A stretch of DNA of 64,000 bases, from assembly GCA_005406025.1 (NCBI GenBank), contig BGZK01000010.1, positions 434,001 to 498,000 on the forward strand, in the 5' to 3' direction. The stretch is from Eumeta japonica (lineage: Eukaryota; Arthropoda; Insecta; Lepidoptera; Psychidae). Shown here piece by piece: positions 1 through 10,905 of this stretch. How positions within the stretch are numbered: position 1 is the stretch's first letter; every line of letters starts with the position of its first letter. Position numbers and translations under genes: made by a program. Below the pieces are notes generated by a model, which was not told the DNA's origin, made no database searches, and was given only the letters and a program-made list of their open reading frames with translations.

Positions 1-140
1 GTTTATAAGACACCTACACTATAAACTTCATCAATATAGGTCTTGTAGTTTTTGAATAAAATGTCTATGACATACGGACGGACGGATTTGACGAAACTAT
101 AAGGGTTGCGTTTTTGCCATTTTGGCTCGGAACCCTAAAA
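1..140 (-). repeat. Dispersed repeat fragment, 'GGTTCCG' family
   Basis: The stretch carries a block (cttgtagtttttgaataaaa, then a 'gacggacgga' run and 'tttttgccattttggctc') that recurs at 38390-38520 in the same orientation and at 9480-9610 and 16920-17050 in the opposite orientation. Four copies in one window show that it is a dispersed element. I recognise the family as very common in moth and butterfly genomes but cannot name it. This copy is cut by the window edge. Confidence 0.75.
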
Positions 141-492
141 AATATATTATGTTTTCACAAAGGAATTATTTATTCGCTTATACAAACCTGCGTACGTCAA
201 TTATTAGAATATGCTTTCCAATTACGGAGCTCCTATTTTAAGGAAGGCATAAGACAGGTAGAGAAGATATAGAGGAGAACTTCATAAATGTTTGTATCTC
301 TTACAAACAAGCTATACGAAGAGCGTCTACTTGAAATTGACCCCAACACACGTGCACCTCGTTTTCGTTTTTTTCGCTACTCTGCTTGAACAGCTTAGAG
401 AACGAGATCTCATAGACACGTTTAAATTTCTTAACGAACATTACGATGTCATTTGTATGCGAAAATTATATGAGATGAGCCACAGTAACAAT
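141..492. other. No supported gene
   Basis: AT-rich sequence. An 81-codon open frame on the plus strand (292-537) has no recognisable domain, and its residue make-up is that of chance frames. It may belong to the decayed transposon relic that follows. Confidence 0.5.
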
Positions 493-869
493 TTAAGAGG
501 GTATTTCAAAAATACTATCCAAACCCCCATGATCTAACAACCGACGAATAAACTTTCTGTGTAACAGCGTACTTGAGAATGCAAATACGTTACTATCTTC
601 AGTTTGACCATAAACATCAAAAAAACTTGACTTATATTTAAAAAAATCAAAATTGAAAAATGCATTAAAACCACGTGTAGTTATATAGTATATGCACATA
701 TTAGTTCCAAAAGCTGCTAGTGTGTTGATTGAAGAATAAGAAACAATTCTATACTGATTACACTCGGAATTTTGTCCTTTTTGTACCTGTGGGGATACGA
801 TCGAGTGTCTCTTATTTTTCGTAAAAGTTGTACAATCAATTATCAATATTTTCCGGATATTCACACTGA
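493..869 (-). pseudogene. Possible PIF/Harbinger transposase relic
   Basis: A 123-codon open frame reads leftward from 864. In order it shows IDCTTF near the start, YSSINTLAAFG in the middle, and DVYGQTEDSNVF followed by LLHRKF near the end. In family knowledge these fall where Harbinger-type nucleases have IDGTH, Y-F-SIN-Q and VARWPGSTHDS. Several key residues differ, and about 20 extra residues sit before the last block, so the product would be inactive. A pyrimidine run ending in ag lies just upstream (about 870-883, minus sense), like an old splice acceptor. A frame of this length can arise by chance in AT-rich DNA, so the call rests on motif order only. A MADF/BESS-like relic, the usual second protein of such elements, lies on the same strand at 1764-2195. 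Confidence 0.35.
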
Positions 870-1763
870 AAAAAAAAACTTGGATTAAAATAACAAAAAC
901 GCGATTTTATAAAGTTAATATATGACATACACATGTACGACGTTATTTTTAATTAATAAATATTGTTAAAGTAACTGAATTTATTAATGTAAATTTAATC
1001 CGTGTTATAGTGATTTTAACTATTCTTATTGTATTAAATTAAAGTAAAACTTTATACAAACTCACAGTAATGATTTTTTAAATATGTAAAAGAAGCCTTC
1101 TTTTTACTTAAGTAGTACAGTAATATTTACTAGGACTTTCTGTATTTTTAACTACATTTTTTTAGTGTATACGAAAAAAAATGTATACTTCTAACAAAAC
1201 TGTGCTCATGTTGTTTACCAAATTACTTTTGTTGGGACATAAAGTCAGGTTAATATACTAGTCCTTCGAAGCGAGAACTTTCGGATATTAAACTTAAGAG
1301 AACAAACACCACTCTTTCATCTCAACCAAAAGACTGAGAAGCGATAGCGTAACGAGGTTTTAGAACTCGCCTAAGTGCTTGTTTGCGGTAAACTAGTAAT
1401 AATGGACAAAGACATGTGTTTTTATTGGAAAATAGTTATTTAAAATGGAAGTTAACAAAGAAAAGGAATGCTATTCACGATATGAATAAACAATGAGGAC
1501 ATTTTGGCGAATTTCATACGTTGTATTACCCTTTAAGAGCTCCTACTAAATTTTTCAGTTACACGAGGATATCTGTTGACTGTTTCGATTATATATTGAA
1601 TATAATAAAACATGATATTCTACAAGACGCAAATTTTCAAAAGAGTATACAAGTGGACATAAAACTTTTTTAAACTTTAAGGTAAGTAATAAAATAGCTG
1701 TGCCATTAGGAAATTATTTATTATTAACTATCAATATTAATCAAATGTATTTGTATTTAATAT
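870..1763. other. AT-rich stretch without gene
   Basis: No open frame, repeat copy or RNA gene could be recognised. It lies between two transposon-like coding relics on the same strand and may be the interior of one decayed element. Confidence 0.5.
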
Positions 1764-2195
1764 TTATTGATTACAGTTAGAAAAATCTGAAGTGTTGTAG
1801 CTGTAACACATATTATTTATTTCGTCAATAATGACTTGAGTAATCCTATTTCTCACTCGTAATTTTTGAATGCCAATCAGTTGCTTTATATAAGGCAATA
1901 AACTTTTAAAAAACAGTAAATCCTCGAATTCTGGTTCACAATTTTAATTATTTGAGATTTTATTTTGTAACAATACCAATTCTTTCTCTTCAATTCTGTG
2001 AAACCTTCTCTTAAATCTTTCACATTTTTAAGTTTGTCGAAACACGTAGATGTTGCCATAAGGGAGGGGCTTTTAAAATCAGGGCGTTCTTCTTCTGTAA
2101 TATTTGTGGGTTCTTGAGTGCCTAGATTAACTTCTGAGTGTTCGGTGGCAACGACGTCATTTTTTGCCCGATATACAAGTCATAAAAGTACACGC
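1764..2195 (-). pseudogene. MADF/BESS-type DNA-binding protein relic, frameshifted
   Basis: Read on the minus strand, a frame ending with the stop at 1764-1766 encodes FFKSLLPYIKQL then KLRVRNRITQVI. This is a good match to the BESS interaction motif (F-x-SL-P-x-L, then a basic amphipathic stretch). Upstream, about 75 codons in another frame encode an acidic linker (TEEERPDFKSPSLMATS) followed by KNVKDLREGFTELKRKN. The two frames join near 1927-1935, where a single-base shift would link them, and each is closed by stops. BESS domains occur in host MADF proteins and in the accessory protein of PIF/Harbinger transposons. The neighbouring nuclease-like relic favours the second origin. As it stands it is not translatable as one protein. 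Confidence 0.45.
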
Positions 2196-2231
2196 TTTCG
2201 TTCATAGGAATATGTCGGACGGAACACTAAA

Positions 2232-2634
2232 GAGTCTAAAATAAAATAAAAAAACCCGACTGCAAAAAATCAACAGATAAGCAACGCACTAAAAAAACCC
2301 AAATAAGACAAACTATTAAAACCTAATAAACTTTAGTTTAACAGACTACATTATGAGCTGAAAGCCTAAGTTATATAATTTACAATATGCTTGGTATAGC
2401 AGGCGGCACCTATTTGCAAATTATAAATCGTGAGAAAATTAATAGGTTCCGCCTGCTACCAAACGTAATGTAAATTATTTGACTTAGACTTTCAGCTCAT
2501 AATGTAGTTTGTTAAGCCAAAGTAGTTTATTGGGTTTTAGTAGTTTGTTTTCTCAATCTTGTTTCGTTCTTTTTAGTGCATTGCTTATCTGTTGATTTTT
2601 TGCAGTCGGGTTTTTTTTTAAATCATTTTAGTCA
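2232..2634. mobile_element. MITE with very long inverted repeats
   Basis: Almost the whole 400-bp unit is one inverted repeat. The left arm begins with aaacccgactgcaaaaaatc at about 2250 and the right arm ends with its complement at about 2612. Matching blocks continue inward: caacagataagcaa, actacattatgagctgaaag and agcaggcgg. The loop is at about 2415-2440. Arm identity is roughly 85 percent by eye over about 165 bp. There is no open frame. This is typical of a non-autonomous DNA transposon. No clear target duplication was found, so the superfamily is unassigned. It sits immediately beside the MADF/BESS-like relic and could be a derivative of the same element. Confidence 0.85.
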
Positions 2635-3264
2635 ATATTTCGTTTCGTTTTAGATATTATAACTAAACATTGTTTAGTTATTATTACTAAATACTGACAT
2701 GAGAACTGTTTTGTGTATTTTACGAAACATAAATCTTAAATTAACTAACCTTACTTGTGTATACTACTAAAAATATTTTGTTGCTTTTACAAACGTATTC
2801 TTACTTTCAAATAAGTATTTTTAAAAAGCAACTCATTTAAATTGACTATATTGAAAACTAACCATAATTTTACATTTAATACAACATACAAAATTGTAAT
2901 TTTAAATTTAGTTCTTTTGTGACATTAACAATAAATTGCCAACAAAAACGGTTTTGTTGATTCAACATGCATTTTTTTTTTCAGTGCATTATCAAGCTAC
3001 TGATACAGAGATACTAATGTTTGTATTTTCTATTTTTTTTATTGATTCCTACGAGGTTTCTTTGAAGTTGGCTTCAAGTAAAGCCCTTTCTATTTACAGT
3101 TAGCATTTTTGAAATTCTTTTGCGCGGTCTATCAATTACCCCATAAAATAATTCCACAAAAAATTACCGTATGCACATGTGTATTATACTTACGATTGCA
3201 TAAAACAGTCTAATGACGGGTTACACCTAGAGTAAAAATGTCTTTGCTAAACGTAATCCGCAGC
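2635..3264. other. AT-rich stretch without gene
   Basis: No open frame of note and no recognisable repeat copy. The stretch separates the MITE from the long-TIR element. Confidence 0.5.
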
Positions 3265-3700
3265 TTAATTATCTAAAACAAATCGATCAATAATTTAGCA
3301 CGATTTTAAAATTATTTTAGTCATTTTCAACTTATTATTTCTAAATGCAATTTGTCATGCTATTAACAGTGCTGCCTCGACAGTGAAATTATAACAATTA
3401 ATCGCATACGTAAATTCAAAAACCATTAGGAATCGTGATTTCGTAATTATTGTAAAATTACGTTCTCGAAGCAAAAACTGATCTATAGCGACTTTCAACC
3501 GATTTACAATCGTTTTTACTTCGTTCGTTCGATTTTATTTCGTGTAAAGTGAAGAGTTTTATGCAAATCGTTAGATAAAATTAAATATTTGCACACTTAT
3601 CGAGGACCGATGACAACACAATAATGGACCCATCTTCCGGTTCCAGCATTAGACTCTGAAAATAGCTCATGGGCGAAGTGCATTTCAAGCCAAGAAGCAA

Positions 3701-4855
3701 AAATGAGTTTTATAATTATACCAAAACCATGGTTTCATCAAGACTATAGAGGATTTATAGACGCTTACAAGTCCAGAAAAGAGTCCATTTTATAAGTCTA
3801 TTTGAACTTATAAGATATTTATAATTCACCTTTGAAATGCTACTTATGCCAATAGTAATCCTGTAATAATACGCGCTCAGCAATGCTTTTATAAGTTCAT
3901 TTGTGAACAGTTGTGGATGGAACGCAATCGATGTGTTAAAATTAGTCGATTATTTTAAATGTTTCTATTAATCTCTACCACATTAATTAAATTACAAATG
4001 ATAATGTGGTTGAATTATTATTTTTGATATAGTACATTCACACAAATTTTCTGAAAAATCTATCATATTTTTGGTTAATATTTTAACGGGCCTCTTGAAA
4101 TTGGAATATCTATATATTTTATTAATGTTTATCAGCTGTTTTGAATTAAGATTTAAAACAGCTAGCATTTTGAAATGCGTTATAATACTTCAATACGTGG
4201 TTTTGTCACTGAAAGTGTCAAAACCAAAGGACCCACCATGATTACTAAATTTAGGGTTCAGAAATGCAAAAAATTGAGAAAACGACACAATGTTTACGAA
4301 TTAAACAGTTTTCCTGCAGAAATATTTAAAGATATGTAGTTTAAACCGAATGAATAATCCTTGGTTATATAAAATATTATATTTAAGATAAAGTATGGCT
4401 ATGCTTATGAATATCGACTGATTTTTGACCAGAAATGATTTCCTATATTTATGGAACTCACTTTTAGGCTAATGTAAAACCAAACAAGAACTGTAAATTG
4501 ATTCAAGTAATTTAATCTTATAAAGTTATACTTAGAAAGGTTATAAAATGTCACCTCATAAGCGCTTATAAGTCTATATAACCGGAGTTATCACTTCTCA
4601 GAGCAACTGCCCTTATTTTATGCTTTTATAGGAGCCTTAAGCTTATAATGGTCAGTAAATATGATCCTGTAAACGGTTACAAGATAAAATTATAGTAGTA
4701 AATGTACTTAAGTAAAAATAACATTTATTTATGCTGTTAAAAGCGCTGTAGTAAATACTGAAACTATTATCGGAGCTTTATAATTCTATGTGGCCTTATA
4801 AAGTACGCATCTCATGACAATTTTGCTTGTTGGGAAAATATTTGCAACAAACTTA
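3701..4855. other. Insert inside the long-TIR element core
   Basis: A repeat unit breaks off after 'catttcaagcc...' near 3700 and its remaining part ('tggctaggatacgttg') resumes near 4860, so the sequence between looks like a later insertion. It is AT-rich and carries many scattered copies of a 'cttataagt'-like motif (about 3767, 3797, 3807, 3890, 4560, 4795). No open frame and no clear terminal repeats were found. Confidence 0.4.
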
Positions 4856-4879
4856 AACATGGCTAGGATACGTTGTCTC

Positions 4880-5325
4880 ATTGAGGAGTTCCGGTGCCAA
4901 ACTTCCAGCTCCATCATCACACCTTGTAACTTAATCGTGGGCAAAATGCACCTCGAGACATTTCGACCAACAAAGCCCAGATATGGTTAGTATATGTTGT
5001 TCCGTTATGGATTTTCAGTGTCAACCGTCCGGCTTCATCATTAGACCCTGAAAGTCAATTATGGCTAAAGTGCAATTGAAGAAAATTCAATCAAGCCCAA
5101 ATACGGCTAGGCTATATTATTCTATTAAGAAGCGCTAGTACTTACCTTCCAGTTCCATCATCAGAAATCCATAAACAAACTAAAAATCTCTCATGGTCAG
5201 AATACATCTCAAGACAACTCCAACCTCCTCAAATACGAATAGGATATGTATTTTTGTTACAGAGTTCTGTAATTCCTTCTAGCTACTAGTCCTTCTAGCT
5301 ACATCATCGGATATGTCCAATTATA
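4880..5325. repeat. Minisatellite, units of about 123 bp
   Basis: At least three diverged head-to-tail units can be aligned by the anchors 'ccatcatcaga/ccctgaaa', 'catctcaagaca' and 'ggctaggatatg' (starts near 4895, 5018 and 5137, with a partial unit from 5271). The same unit occurs at 50955-51210, and a more diverged one at 52740-52935. Confidence 0.7.
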
Positions 5326-5480
5326 TCATATTTATTTGCATTGTTATCACTCCTCAATAATTAGGTAAAGTTCTAATTCAATCTAACGCTGTTAAGTCCT
5401 GCAAAATTGCGTATATTTTTTTTTATATCCAACAAGTCGACAGGCAAATCGATTCCGGAATCAAAATCGATTTCTGGTCT

Positions 5481-6764
5481 TCTTTAGGGATTTAGGGATT
5501 ACGTTTACGAATAATATTTTTATTTTTGGTGCGACCCGCCTTTAGAGATAACACATTTCAATGCTTCAATTTCACTATGACTATTTGTTTAACCCTGCGC
5601 TTCATTGTGTTAAGGCGTATTTTATCTAAATCTTAGAATTTATAAACCTACAGACCTTACTATTTAACACATACTAACAAACGCACATAAAAGAAAACTA
5701 GACTACAATTTTTTTTATAATTTAAGATATAACTTATGATCATATTAATTGCTGTCACGAATATTTGTTTGAATTGATTATGGACTCACACAAAAAATCT
5801 CAAATCAAAAATTCGCGTAGGAATTTTATGTCGAGCCTCAATTTCAGAACAAGCAGATTGAACTGATTACTAGTTCTTTCTTTATTTAACATGACGTACA
5901 TACATATAATATTGTAATTTATTTCTCAATAAATGAATTGGGAAGTCTTGCTTAGCATCCTAGGTATTAATGTGCTGCTGGAATTGGTGAAATTCTAGAT
6001 CCAAGGAGAAAAGTCGAAGTTAAACAAATATCGCTTTAAAGTCTAAACTATGAGCGACCCGCGGCAGATCTGTGCAATCAATAGCATTAGATATGACAGT
6101 AGTAAAATTCAACAATACAAAAACTATCCTAGCGCAAAAGACGCAGGAAGGGCACTAACAATTGTTTCGTGGAACACGCAATTCGCGATACTAAACACAC
6201 CTCGCTCGAGAACTTCGACGACACACTTTCAAGTCATTTCTTATAAGAACAATTTTATTATTCAGATCATCACTCGTGCGAACATAAACCTATAAACCTT
6301 TGTAGACTTACATGAAACCCGTTTCAATAACGTAACATTATTCATTAAGGGACTCGGACATTAAGCCCCCCGCGCCGGCTCAATACGTTTTGAGGTCTAA
6401 TCTAGCTACCGTTGTCACCAATACGATGACAACGTTTGGGGTGGAAAGATTAATATGCTCTTCAAGTCACTAAACGAGAGCTTTAATTTCACTTTAATGA
6501 AAAACTCATTGAACAATTCGCCTTTGATCAGAATTGAACTCGGTACCTTCCAATTCGAAAGTGACGCTTTTAGCAGTAAACAATCACAACACTATTTGAC
6601 ATAAATACATTATAGACGAATGTACCACCTGTAGCGTAGTGATAAAACCTGATACAATTTATTTATAATAATCATTTATTTCCGTATCTATTCCGTTATC
6701 GTTACACACAAGCTCATTGGCTTTAAGTGCTTAAAAAATAAACCCTACTTGTTTACTACAGTTT
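5481..6764. other. No supported gene
   Basis: Mixed sequence. A short frame at 6050-6295 (81 codons, plus) shows no domain. A block near 5978-6015 resembles part of 18S rRNA for about 20 bases only and is not treated as an RNA gene. Nothing else was recognised. Confidence 0.5.
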
Positions 6765-7085
6765 TTAGGGTTCCGTACCAAAGGGCGTCACTCGGATCCT
6801 ATTACTAAGCCTTCGCTGTCAATCTTTCTGTCTGTCTGTAACGGGTTGTATCTCATGGACCGTAATAGGTAGACGCTTGAAATTTTCACAAATGTGTATT
6901 TTTATTTCCACTATAACGAATAATAAAGTTAAATTAAAAATTAAAGGAGGGCGGGGCCCATTTATGAAACGTTTTTTTGGTGTTTATTGCTCGATTTTTA
7001 TAATGACAGTAGGTGAACGCTTGAAATGTTCACACAGTATGTATTACTATGATTATTATAAAAATAAAATACAAACAATTAGTTG
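6765..7085 (+). repeat. Dispersed repeat, 'tttagggttccgtacc' type
   Basis: Starts with 'tttttagggttccgtaccaa', then 'tgtctgtctgtaacgggttg', an arrangement seen in a very common lepidopteran repeat. Inside, a block with 'gtaggtgaacgcttgaaat' (around 7010) is a diverged second copy of 6868-6930 ('gtagacgcttgaaattttca'), about 140 bp apart. Its 71-codon open frame is not regarded as a gene. Confidence 0.6.
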
Positions 7086-7382
7086 TTTTTAGAGTCGGTT
7101 CCAACTAAAGATAAATCAGAAACAGTCGTGACTCCTTAGAAGATCTCCTGTTTAACACATTATATTTAAAATTTCATATTCAAGGTTATAGTCTATATGT
7201 TATTTTGCCTTGATTTAGCTGGAACTGACTTTTAAATAAAGTTTTTGGAGGCTGAATTTTTTTTTTTAATTTATTTTAAATCACGATTTTAGATATCGAT
7301 TAATTATGACTCTATAATTCATTTAGCTGCTTTGTATGTGGATTTAACTACGGTTAATAAAATTGGTCAGGTGTCTTATCTC

Positions 7383-8090
7383 TTTCAAGTCCATAACGTC
7401 TTATATGTCAGAATGACCGGAATGTCAAAATGTCAAATTGTACAAAATGACCAGTGTCAAATGTCTAATTGTATAAAATGTCCGGAGAAAGGGATTTAAA
7501 AGGGCCTACGGTATTATCTAATCTAGCAACTTGGCACTACACATACCACAATTGATACATTTATGCTAAACGTATCTTCAAATGTGTGTACGTTAACATT
7601 AAATTGTAGTCGTTAATAACTTTGCAGCTCTGTCTACCCCATTTTAGTAATATTGCTGTGTGTACGTATATAAGTATGTCCGGAGTGTCAAAAAATAGGT
7701 ATTGATAAGTTGAATGGAATGTTTATTAGTCTGGTAGACGCATGCGTCCGGTGAGTACGCACGTATGTTAAGACTCAGGGACGGTAGGGAAGACAAACCT
7801 CTTTGATTAAATAAATGGATCATACTGGCCATTTCACTGTCCTTCCTGTACTCGTCGATGTTTCAAGTGTTAAGCAAAAGCGTTAAGTAAAAGTGTTAAG
7901 TAAAAGGCTTTAATTTAACAATTTTTTTTTCTGTGCACACTTAGTTCAAATTTTATTATCAATAAGTTATACAGAGAGTGGGCGCACTTTTTAATTTCAT
8001 TAAAAACCTTTAGTTAAAGAACATATTATTATAAACATACTTTTAAGATACTCCGGTCATTCTGACACATAGGACGTTATGGACCTGAAA
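7383..8090. mobile_element. Non-autonomous TIR element, 0.7 kb
   Basis: Terminal inverted repeats of about 38 bp: 'gtccataacgtcttatatgt' with 'cagaatgaccgga' at 7389-7422 on the left, and the complement 'tccggtcattctgacacata' to 'gttatggac' at 8052-8084 on the right. The arms differ at only a few positions. Next to the left end is a degenerate short tandem run (aatgtcaaaatgtcaaattg, 7420-7480). No transposase frame is present. The superfamily is unknown because no clear target duplication was seen. Confidence 0.7.
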
Positions 8091-8644
8091 CCTTTACTTT
8101 TGTACGAAGCACGTGGAATTAGCAGTATTTCGGTCTCGAATTTATTGTCCGCTAGTAATCATTCCAGGGTTTTTACAGTCGCAGTTGGAGTGCAACCAAC
8201 AAATTATTCCTATAAAACTTATTCTTATTCTTTATAATGTAAAAGTTCCACAATTCATGCAGATAATATTTTCATTCAATTAATTCACTTTCTTTCTACT
8301 GTTATCGATAAATGTCCGATATGTTCCTGCTGATATTGTCACACTGGAATTATATGAATGAATGAATGAATATACACATATATATATGTCGAAGCGTGAG
8401 ACTCCCCAACTACATCCGAAGCGCCAGGGATCGTCTCCATGTTTGTGGGCGGACAATAGTGGATAATCACACACACGAGTATAGTCTTAAGTTGTATAAT
8501 CGATAAAAAGTAAAACAATAATAAACCACTAATAAATTGTCAATAAACTATGATAAAAGTCACAATATGAAATGAAGTAACAACACACTAAAATCACTAA
8601 TTAATTGAGTCCTTTCTCTAATAAAACAACTTATCGCGAAACGG
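8091..8644. other. No gene; short simple repeats
   Basis: Contains a (tgaa)n run at about 8356-8371 followed by a (ta)n run at about 8376-8388. No coding signal or recognised repeat copy otherwise. Confidence 0.5.
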
Positions 8645-8790
8645 AAACGAGTCCGTGGGTCAAGTGGTATAAGCACACACGACTCGCTTAGTTAAACCGC
8701 GGGAGAGTGCGCGTCCCGTCTCGACCACAGGCCGAATAGTAATGCCCGCTCGGCACCCAAGCCAAAACATAGAACAAAGAACTAATCATA
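8645..8790 (+). mobile_element. tRNA-derived SINE-like fragment
   Basis: 'tgggtcaagtggtataagca' resembles the A box of a tRNA-type Pol III promoter, and 'gtctcgaccacaggcc' about 50 bp downstream resembles a degenerate B box. The 'gaccaca' that follows the B box is shared with the SINE copies at 37190 and 42935. No stable tRNA cloverleaf can be drawn, so a functional tRNA is unlikely. The copy is diverged. Confidence 0.4.
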
Positions 8791-8998
8791 AGATTACATT
8801 ATATACCAAGACCCACGGCCACGTTCGACAGTGATTTCTAAGAATGCTTCACTGCCCCGTTCCACCGAAAAAAGACTTCCTCTTTGTCAAACCACAATCT
8901 CACGGCTAATGCTGTTGATGTAAACATTGCTCTCGAGTTCTCGAAACGCGCGTCACCTACGCGCCCGGCCAATACAAGCTTATCAGTATCCCGCGCCG

Positions 8999-9020
8999 AC
9001 ATATATATATATATATATAT
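8999..9020. repeat. (AT)n microsatellite
   Basis: An uninterrupted run of about ten AT units. Confidence 0.9.
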
Positions 9021-9394
9021 TAATAAATGATTTTTGTGTATCCTGGGTTTTACTAATAGCCTTTGAAAAGTGATTTCTGGCGACAAATTGCAGTATTATC
9101 CCCTAATTCTAAACTATCAAAGAGTGTGCTGTGGCTTCCATCATCAGCTCAGTAGCATGACATGATAAGTACCAGACGCAAAAACTTGAATAACTAAAGA
9201 TAGAGATCAAAAACACTATATGTTCATGCCTATAAGATTTGAGGGTAGCCCTCAACTTCCTTGGGATCCCATCATCGGAACCTGATTTGGTGACAATGGT
9301 AGTCCCATTATGGCAGTCCTCGAGAGTATAATATACCACAATTGAAGAAGTTATCTTTGAACATACATAAAAAATGCATACGGACGAACGTAGA

Positions 9395-10035
9395 ACCTCC
9401 TCCCTTTTTTCGAAGTCGATTAGTAATTAAAAGGGGGGTCCCCATAAAAGAAACTTGTCTTTTTAAGGGTTTTTTTGTCACGTTTCCGAGCCAAATTGGC
9501 AAAAACGGTGCCCTTATAGTTTCGTCATACCCGTCCATCCTTCCGTCCATGTCACAGGTATTTTATTTAAAAATTACAAGACGTATATTGATTAAATCTA
9601 TAGTGTAGGTGTCTTGTATAGCCGCTACTTAGTTTTGAGGTTAAATAACAAAAATGAATATTTCTCGGCGGCGCTCCAAACATTTAACTTAATTTAAAAG
9701 AACAAAAGTGCCATGAAGATACGTTTTTTGCTGATGCACATTAGTTTACACTAGTTTAGTAGTAATAGTCGACATACCTACTCCTTTTTTCTAGCTATAG
9801 ACGACTTAAGTGATTATAACTATTCTGTGCGGGAAACATGGAAAAAGGGTAACAACTTACTTTTTTCGTCTGTAGTGCATTTTTTTCAAATAATGGCTTC
9901 GGAACCCTATGATGAGCATGATCCGACATGCTCTTAGTCACTTTTTTCAATGTTAATTTATTTCTATTTTTCATTAGCTATTTTTAAAATACAGTGGTAC
10001 GGAATCTTTCGTGTGCGAATCCGACTCGCACTCAG
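9395..10035 (+). repeat. Dispersed 'GGTTCCG' family repeat, long copy
   Basis: This copy matches 37735-38525 in reverse orientation over most of its length. Shared blocks include 'ccgagccaaattggcaaaaa', 'attacaagacgtatattgat', 'aaataacaaaaatgaatatt', 'ggaaacatggaaaaagg' and 'gatccgacatgctctt'. It ends with 'gtgtgcgaatccgactcgca', the usual end of this abundant lepidopteran repeat as I know it. The open frames on both strands inside it have no domain. No autonomous protein is encoded. Confidence 0.75.
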
Positions 10036-10780
10036 CTTGTTTTTTTTTTTGTATATTATGTCCCCTATCTATTAGCGAGGTGGATGGGGAAGCGGGAATC
10101 ACCCGGTACGGCGTGTGACACTGCGGGTTGCCACGAAAGAAAATACCTCACCATCAGCTCATTTTGCGTCATTGTAGGCGGGTAGATGAGCTGGCGCCTC
10201 GTGGCTATTAAAATGCAAAATAAGAGACACTTATTTACATATACGATAGGCCTAAATTCAGAATGCTCCATATCGAAAAGCGTCTTGCTACACGCTAGCG
10301 CTGAACGCTTATGCAAAACCGAATAGGTTGGAGTCGGTCGACGGAGATAGGCGGTCTTCTTTCGCTGACAAAAACCGCACGGTGTCGCTGTCTTGGCACA
10401 TGAACTACCGCTTTCATTTAAATGACGGATTTCTACAGTCAAAAATGCTCCGCAAACCACTAATGCGTAACGGGTGTTACGTTTCTTTCGCACATAACAC
10501 TTTTGAACGAACTCTTTAAAAAAGACCTACAGTCTTTTGTCTGTTGGCACGTACAAGAAAACTTTGAAATGGTCTACCGTCAGCGGTCTTCCCAGTGTAC
10601 TTCAACAAGGGGTCTTCAATAAGAGAGCGTACTCCTTTTTAAAAGGTCGGCACCGTACCGACACCTCTAGTGCGGATTGCGCTATGTTGTTGGGCGGCGG
10701 TAACCATCTACTGTCTAATGGCTTGCATGTTTCCTTTGTTCTTTAAAAGTCCTATTTTTTTGTTCAAAATACTAACTAAA
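10036..10780. repeat. Fragments of LINE/SINE-like tails
   Basis: 10660-10740 ('gttgggcggcggtaaccatc', then 'ctgtctaatggcttgcatgt') resembles the 3' tail of a LINE common in Lepidoptera; related pieces occur at 30010-30210 and 32195-32290. 10080-10200 has a similar moderately GC-rich, low-complexity character. Overlapping open frames on both strands (up to 142 codons, minus) have no recognisable domain and are taken as chance frames in GC-richer repeat DNA. Confidence 0.45.
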
Positions 10781-10784
10781 AAAA

Positions 10785-10905
10785 CCCTTTTTTGACGTCA
10801 CAAAGCTTTTAACCTGCTCCTTGTTGCGCATCGTCCCATTTCGTTGACCCCCCCCCACCTCCTCCCAAACGTGTGACGTAATTTATGGATGGTCCCATAT
10901 TGTTT
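10785..10905. repeat. Dispersed repeat with C-run
   Basis: 'ttttttgacgtcacaaag', then 'gttgaccccccccc' and 'gtgtgacgtaatttatggat', is a layout I recognise from repeats frequent in Lepidoptera. Only a fragment remains here, and no other copy is seen in the window. Confidence 0.45.

Larger units (their letters stand above)
3265..5480. mobile_element. Long-TIR element with minisatellite core, copy 1
   Basis: The left 360 bp (3265-3628) is homologous, in inverted orientation, to 51212-51578. Shared blocks include gattttaaaattattttag, ctattaacagtg, atttacaatcg and cttatcgagga. In both copies this terminal block is followed on the inner side by units of about 123 bp that carry 'ccatcatcagaccctgaaa' and 'aagcccaaatacggctagga'. 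These units keep the same direction, so the element is TIR, tandem core, TIR. Here the core (3622-3700 and 4856-5320) is interrupted by about 1.15 kb of other sequence. The right TIR keeps only its inner part (5320-5395) and then decays. No transposase gene is present, so it is non-autonomous or dead. The layout resembles foldback-type DNA elements; the family is not identified. Confidence 0.7.

Noticed and set aside
5978..6015. Short 18S rRNA-like string ('ggtgaaattctagatcc')
   Set aside because: Similarity covers about 20 bases with no extended colinear match, so it is taken as chance.
10065..10493. 142-codon minus-strand ORF
   Set aside because: Lies in repeat-like GC-richer DNA with equally long frames on the other strand; no recognisable motif.
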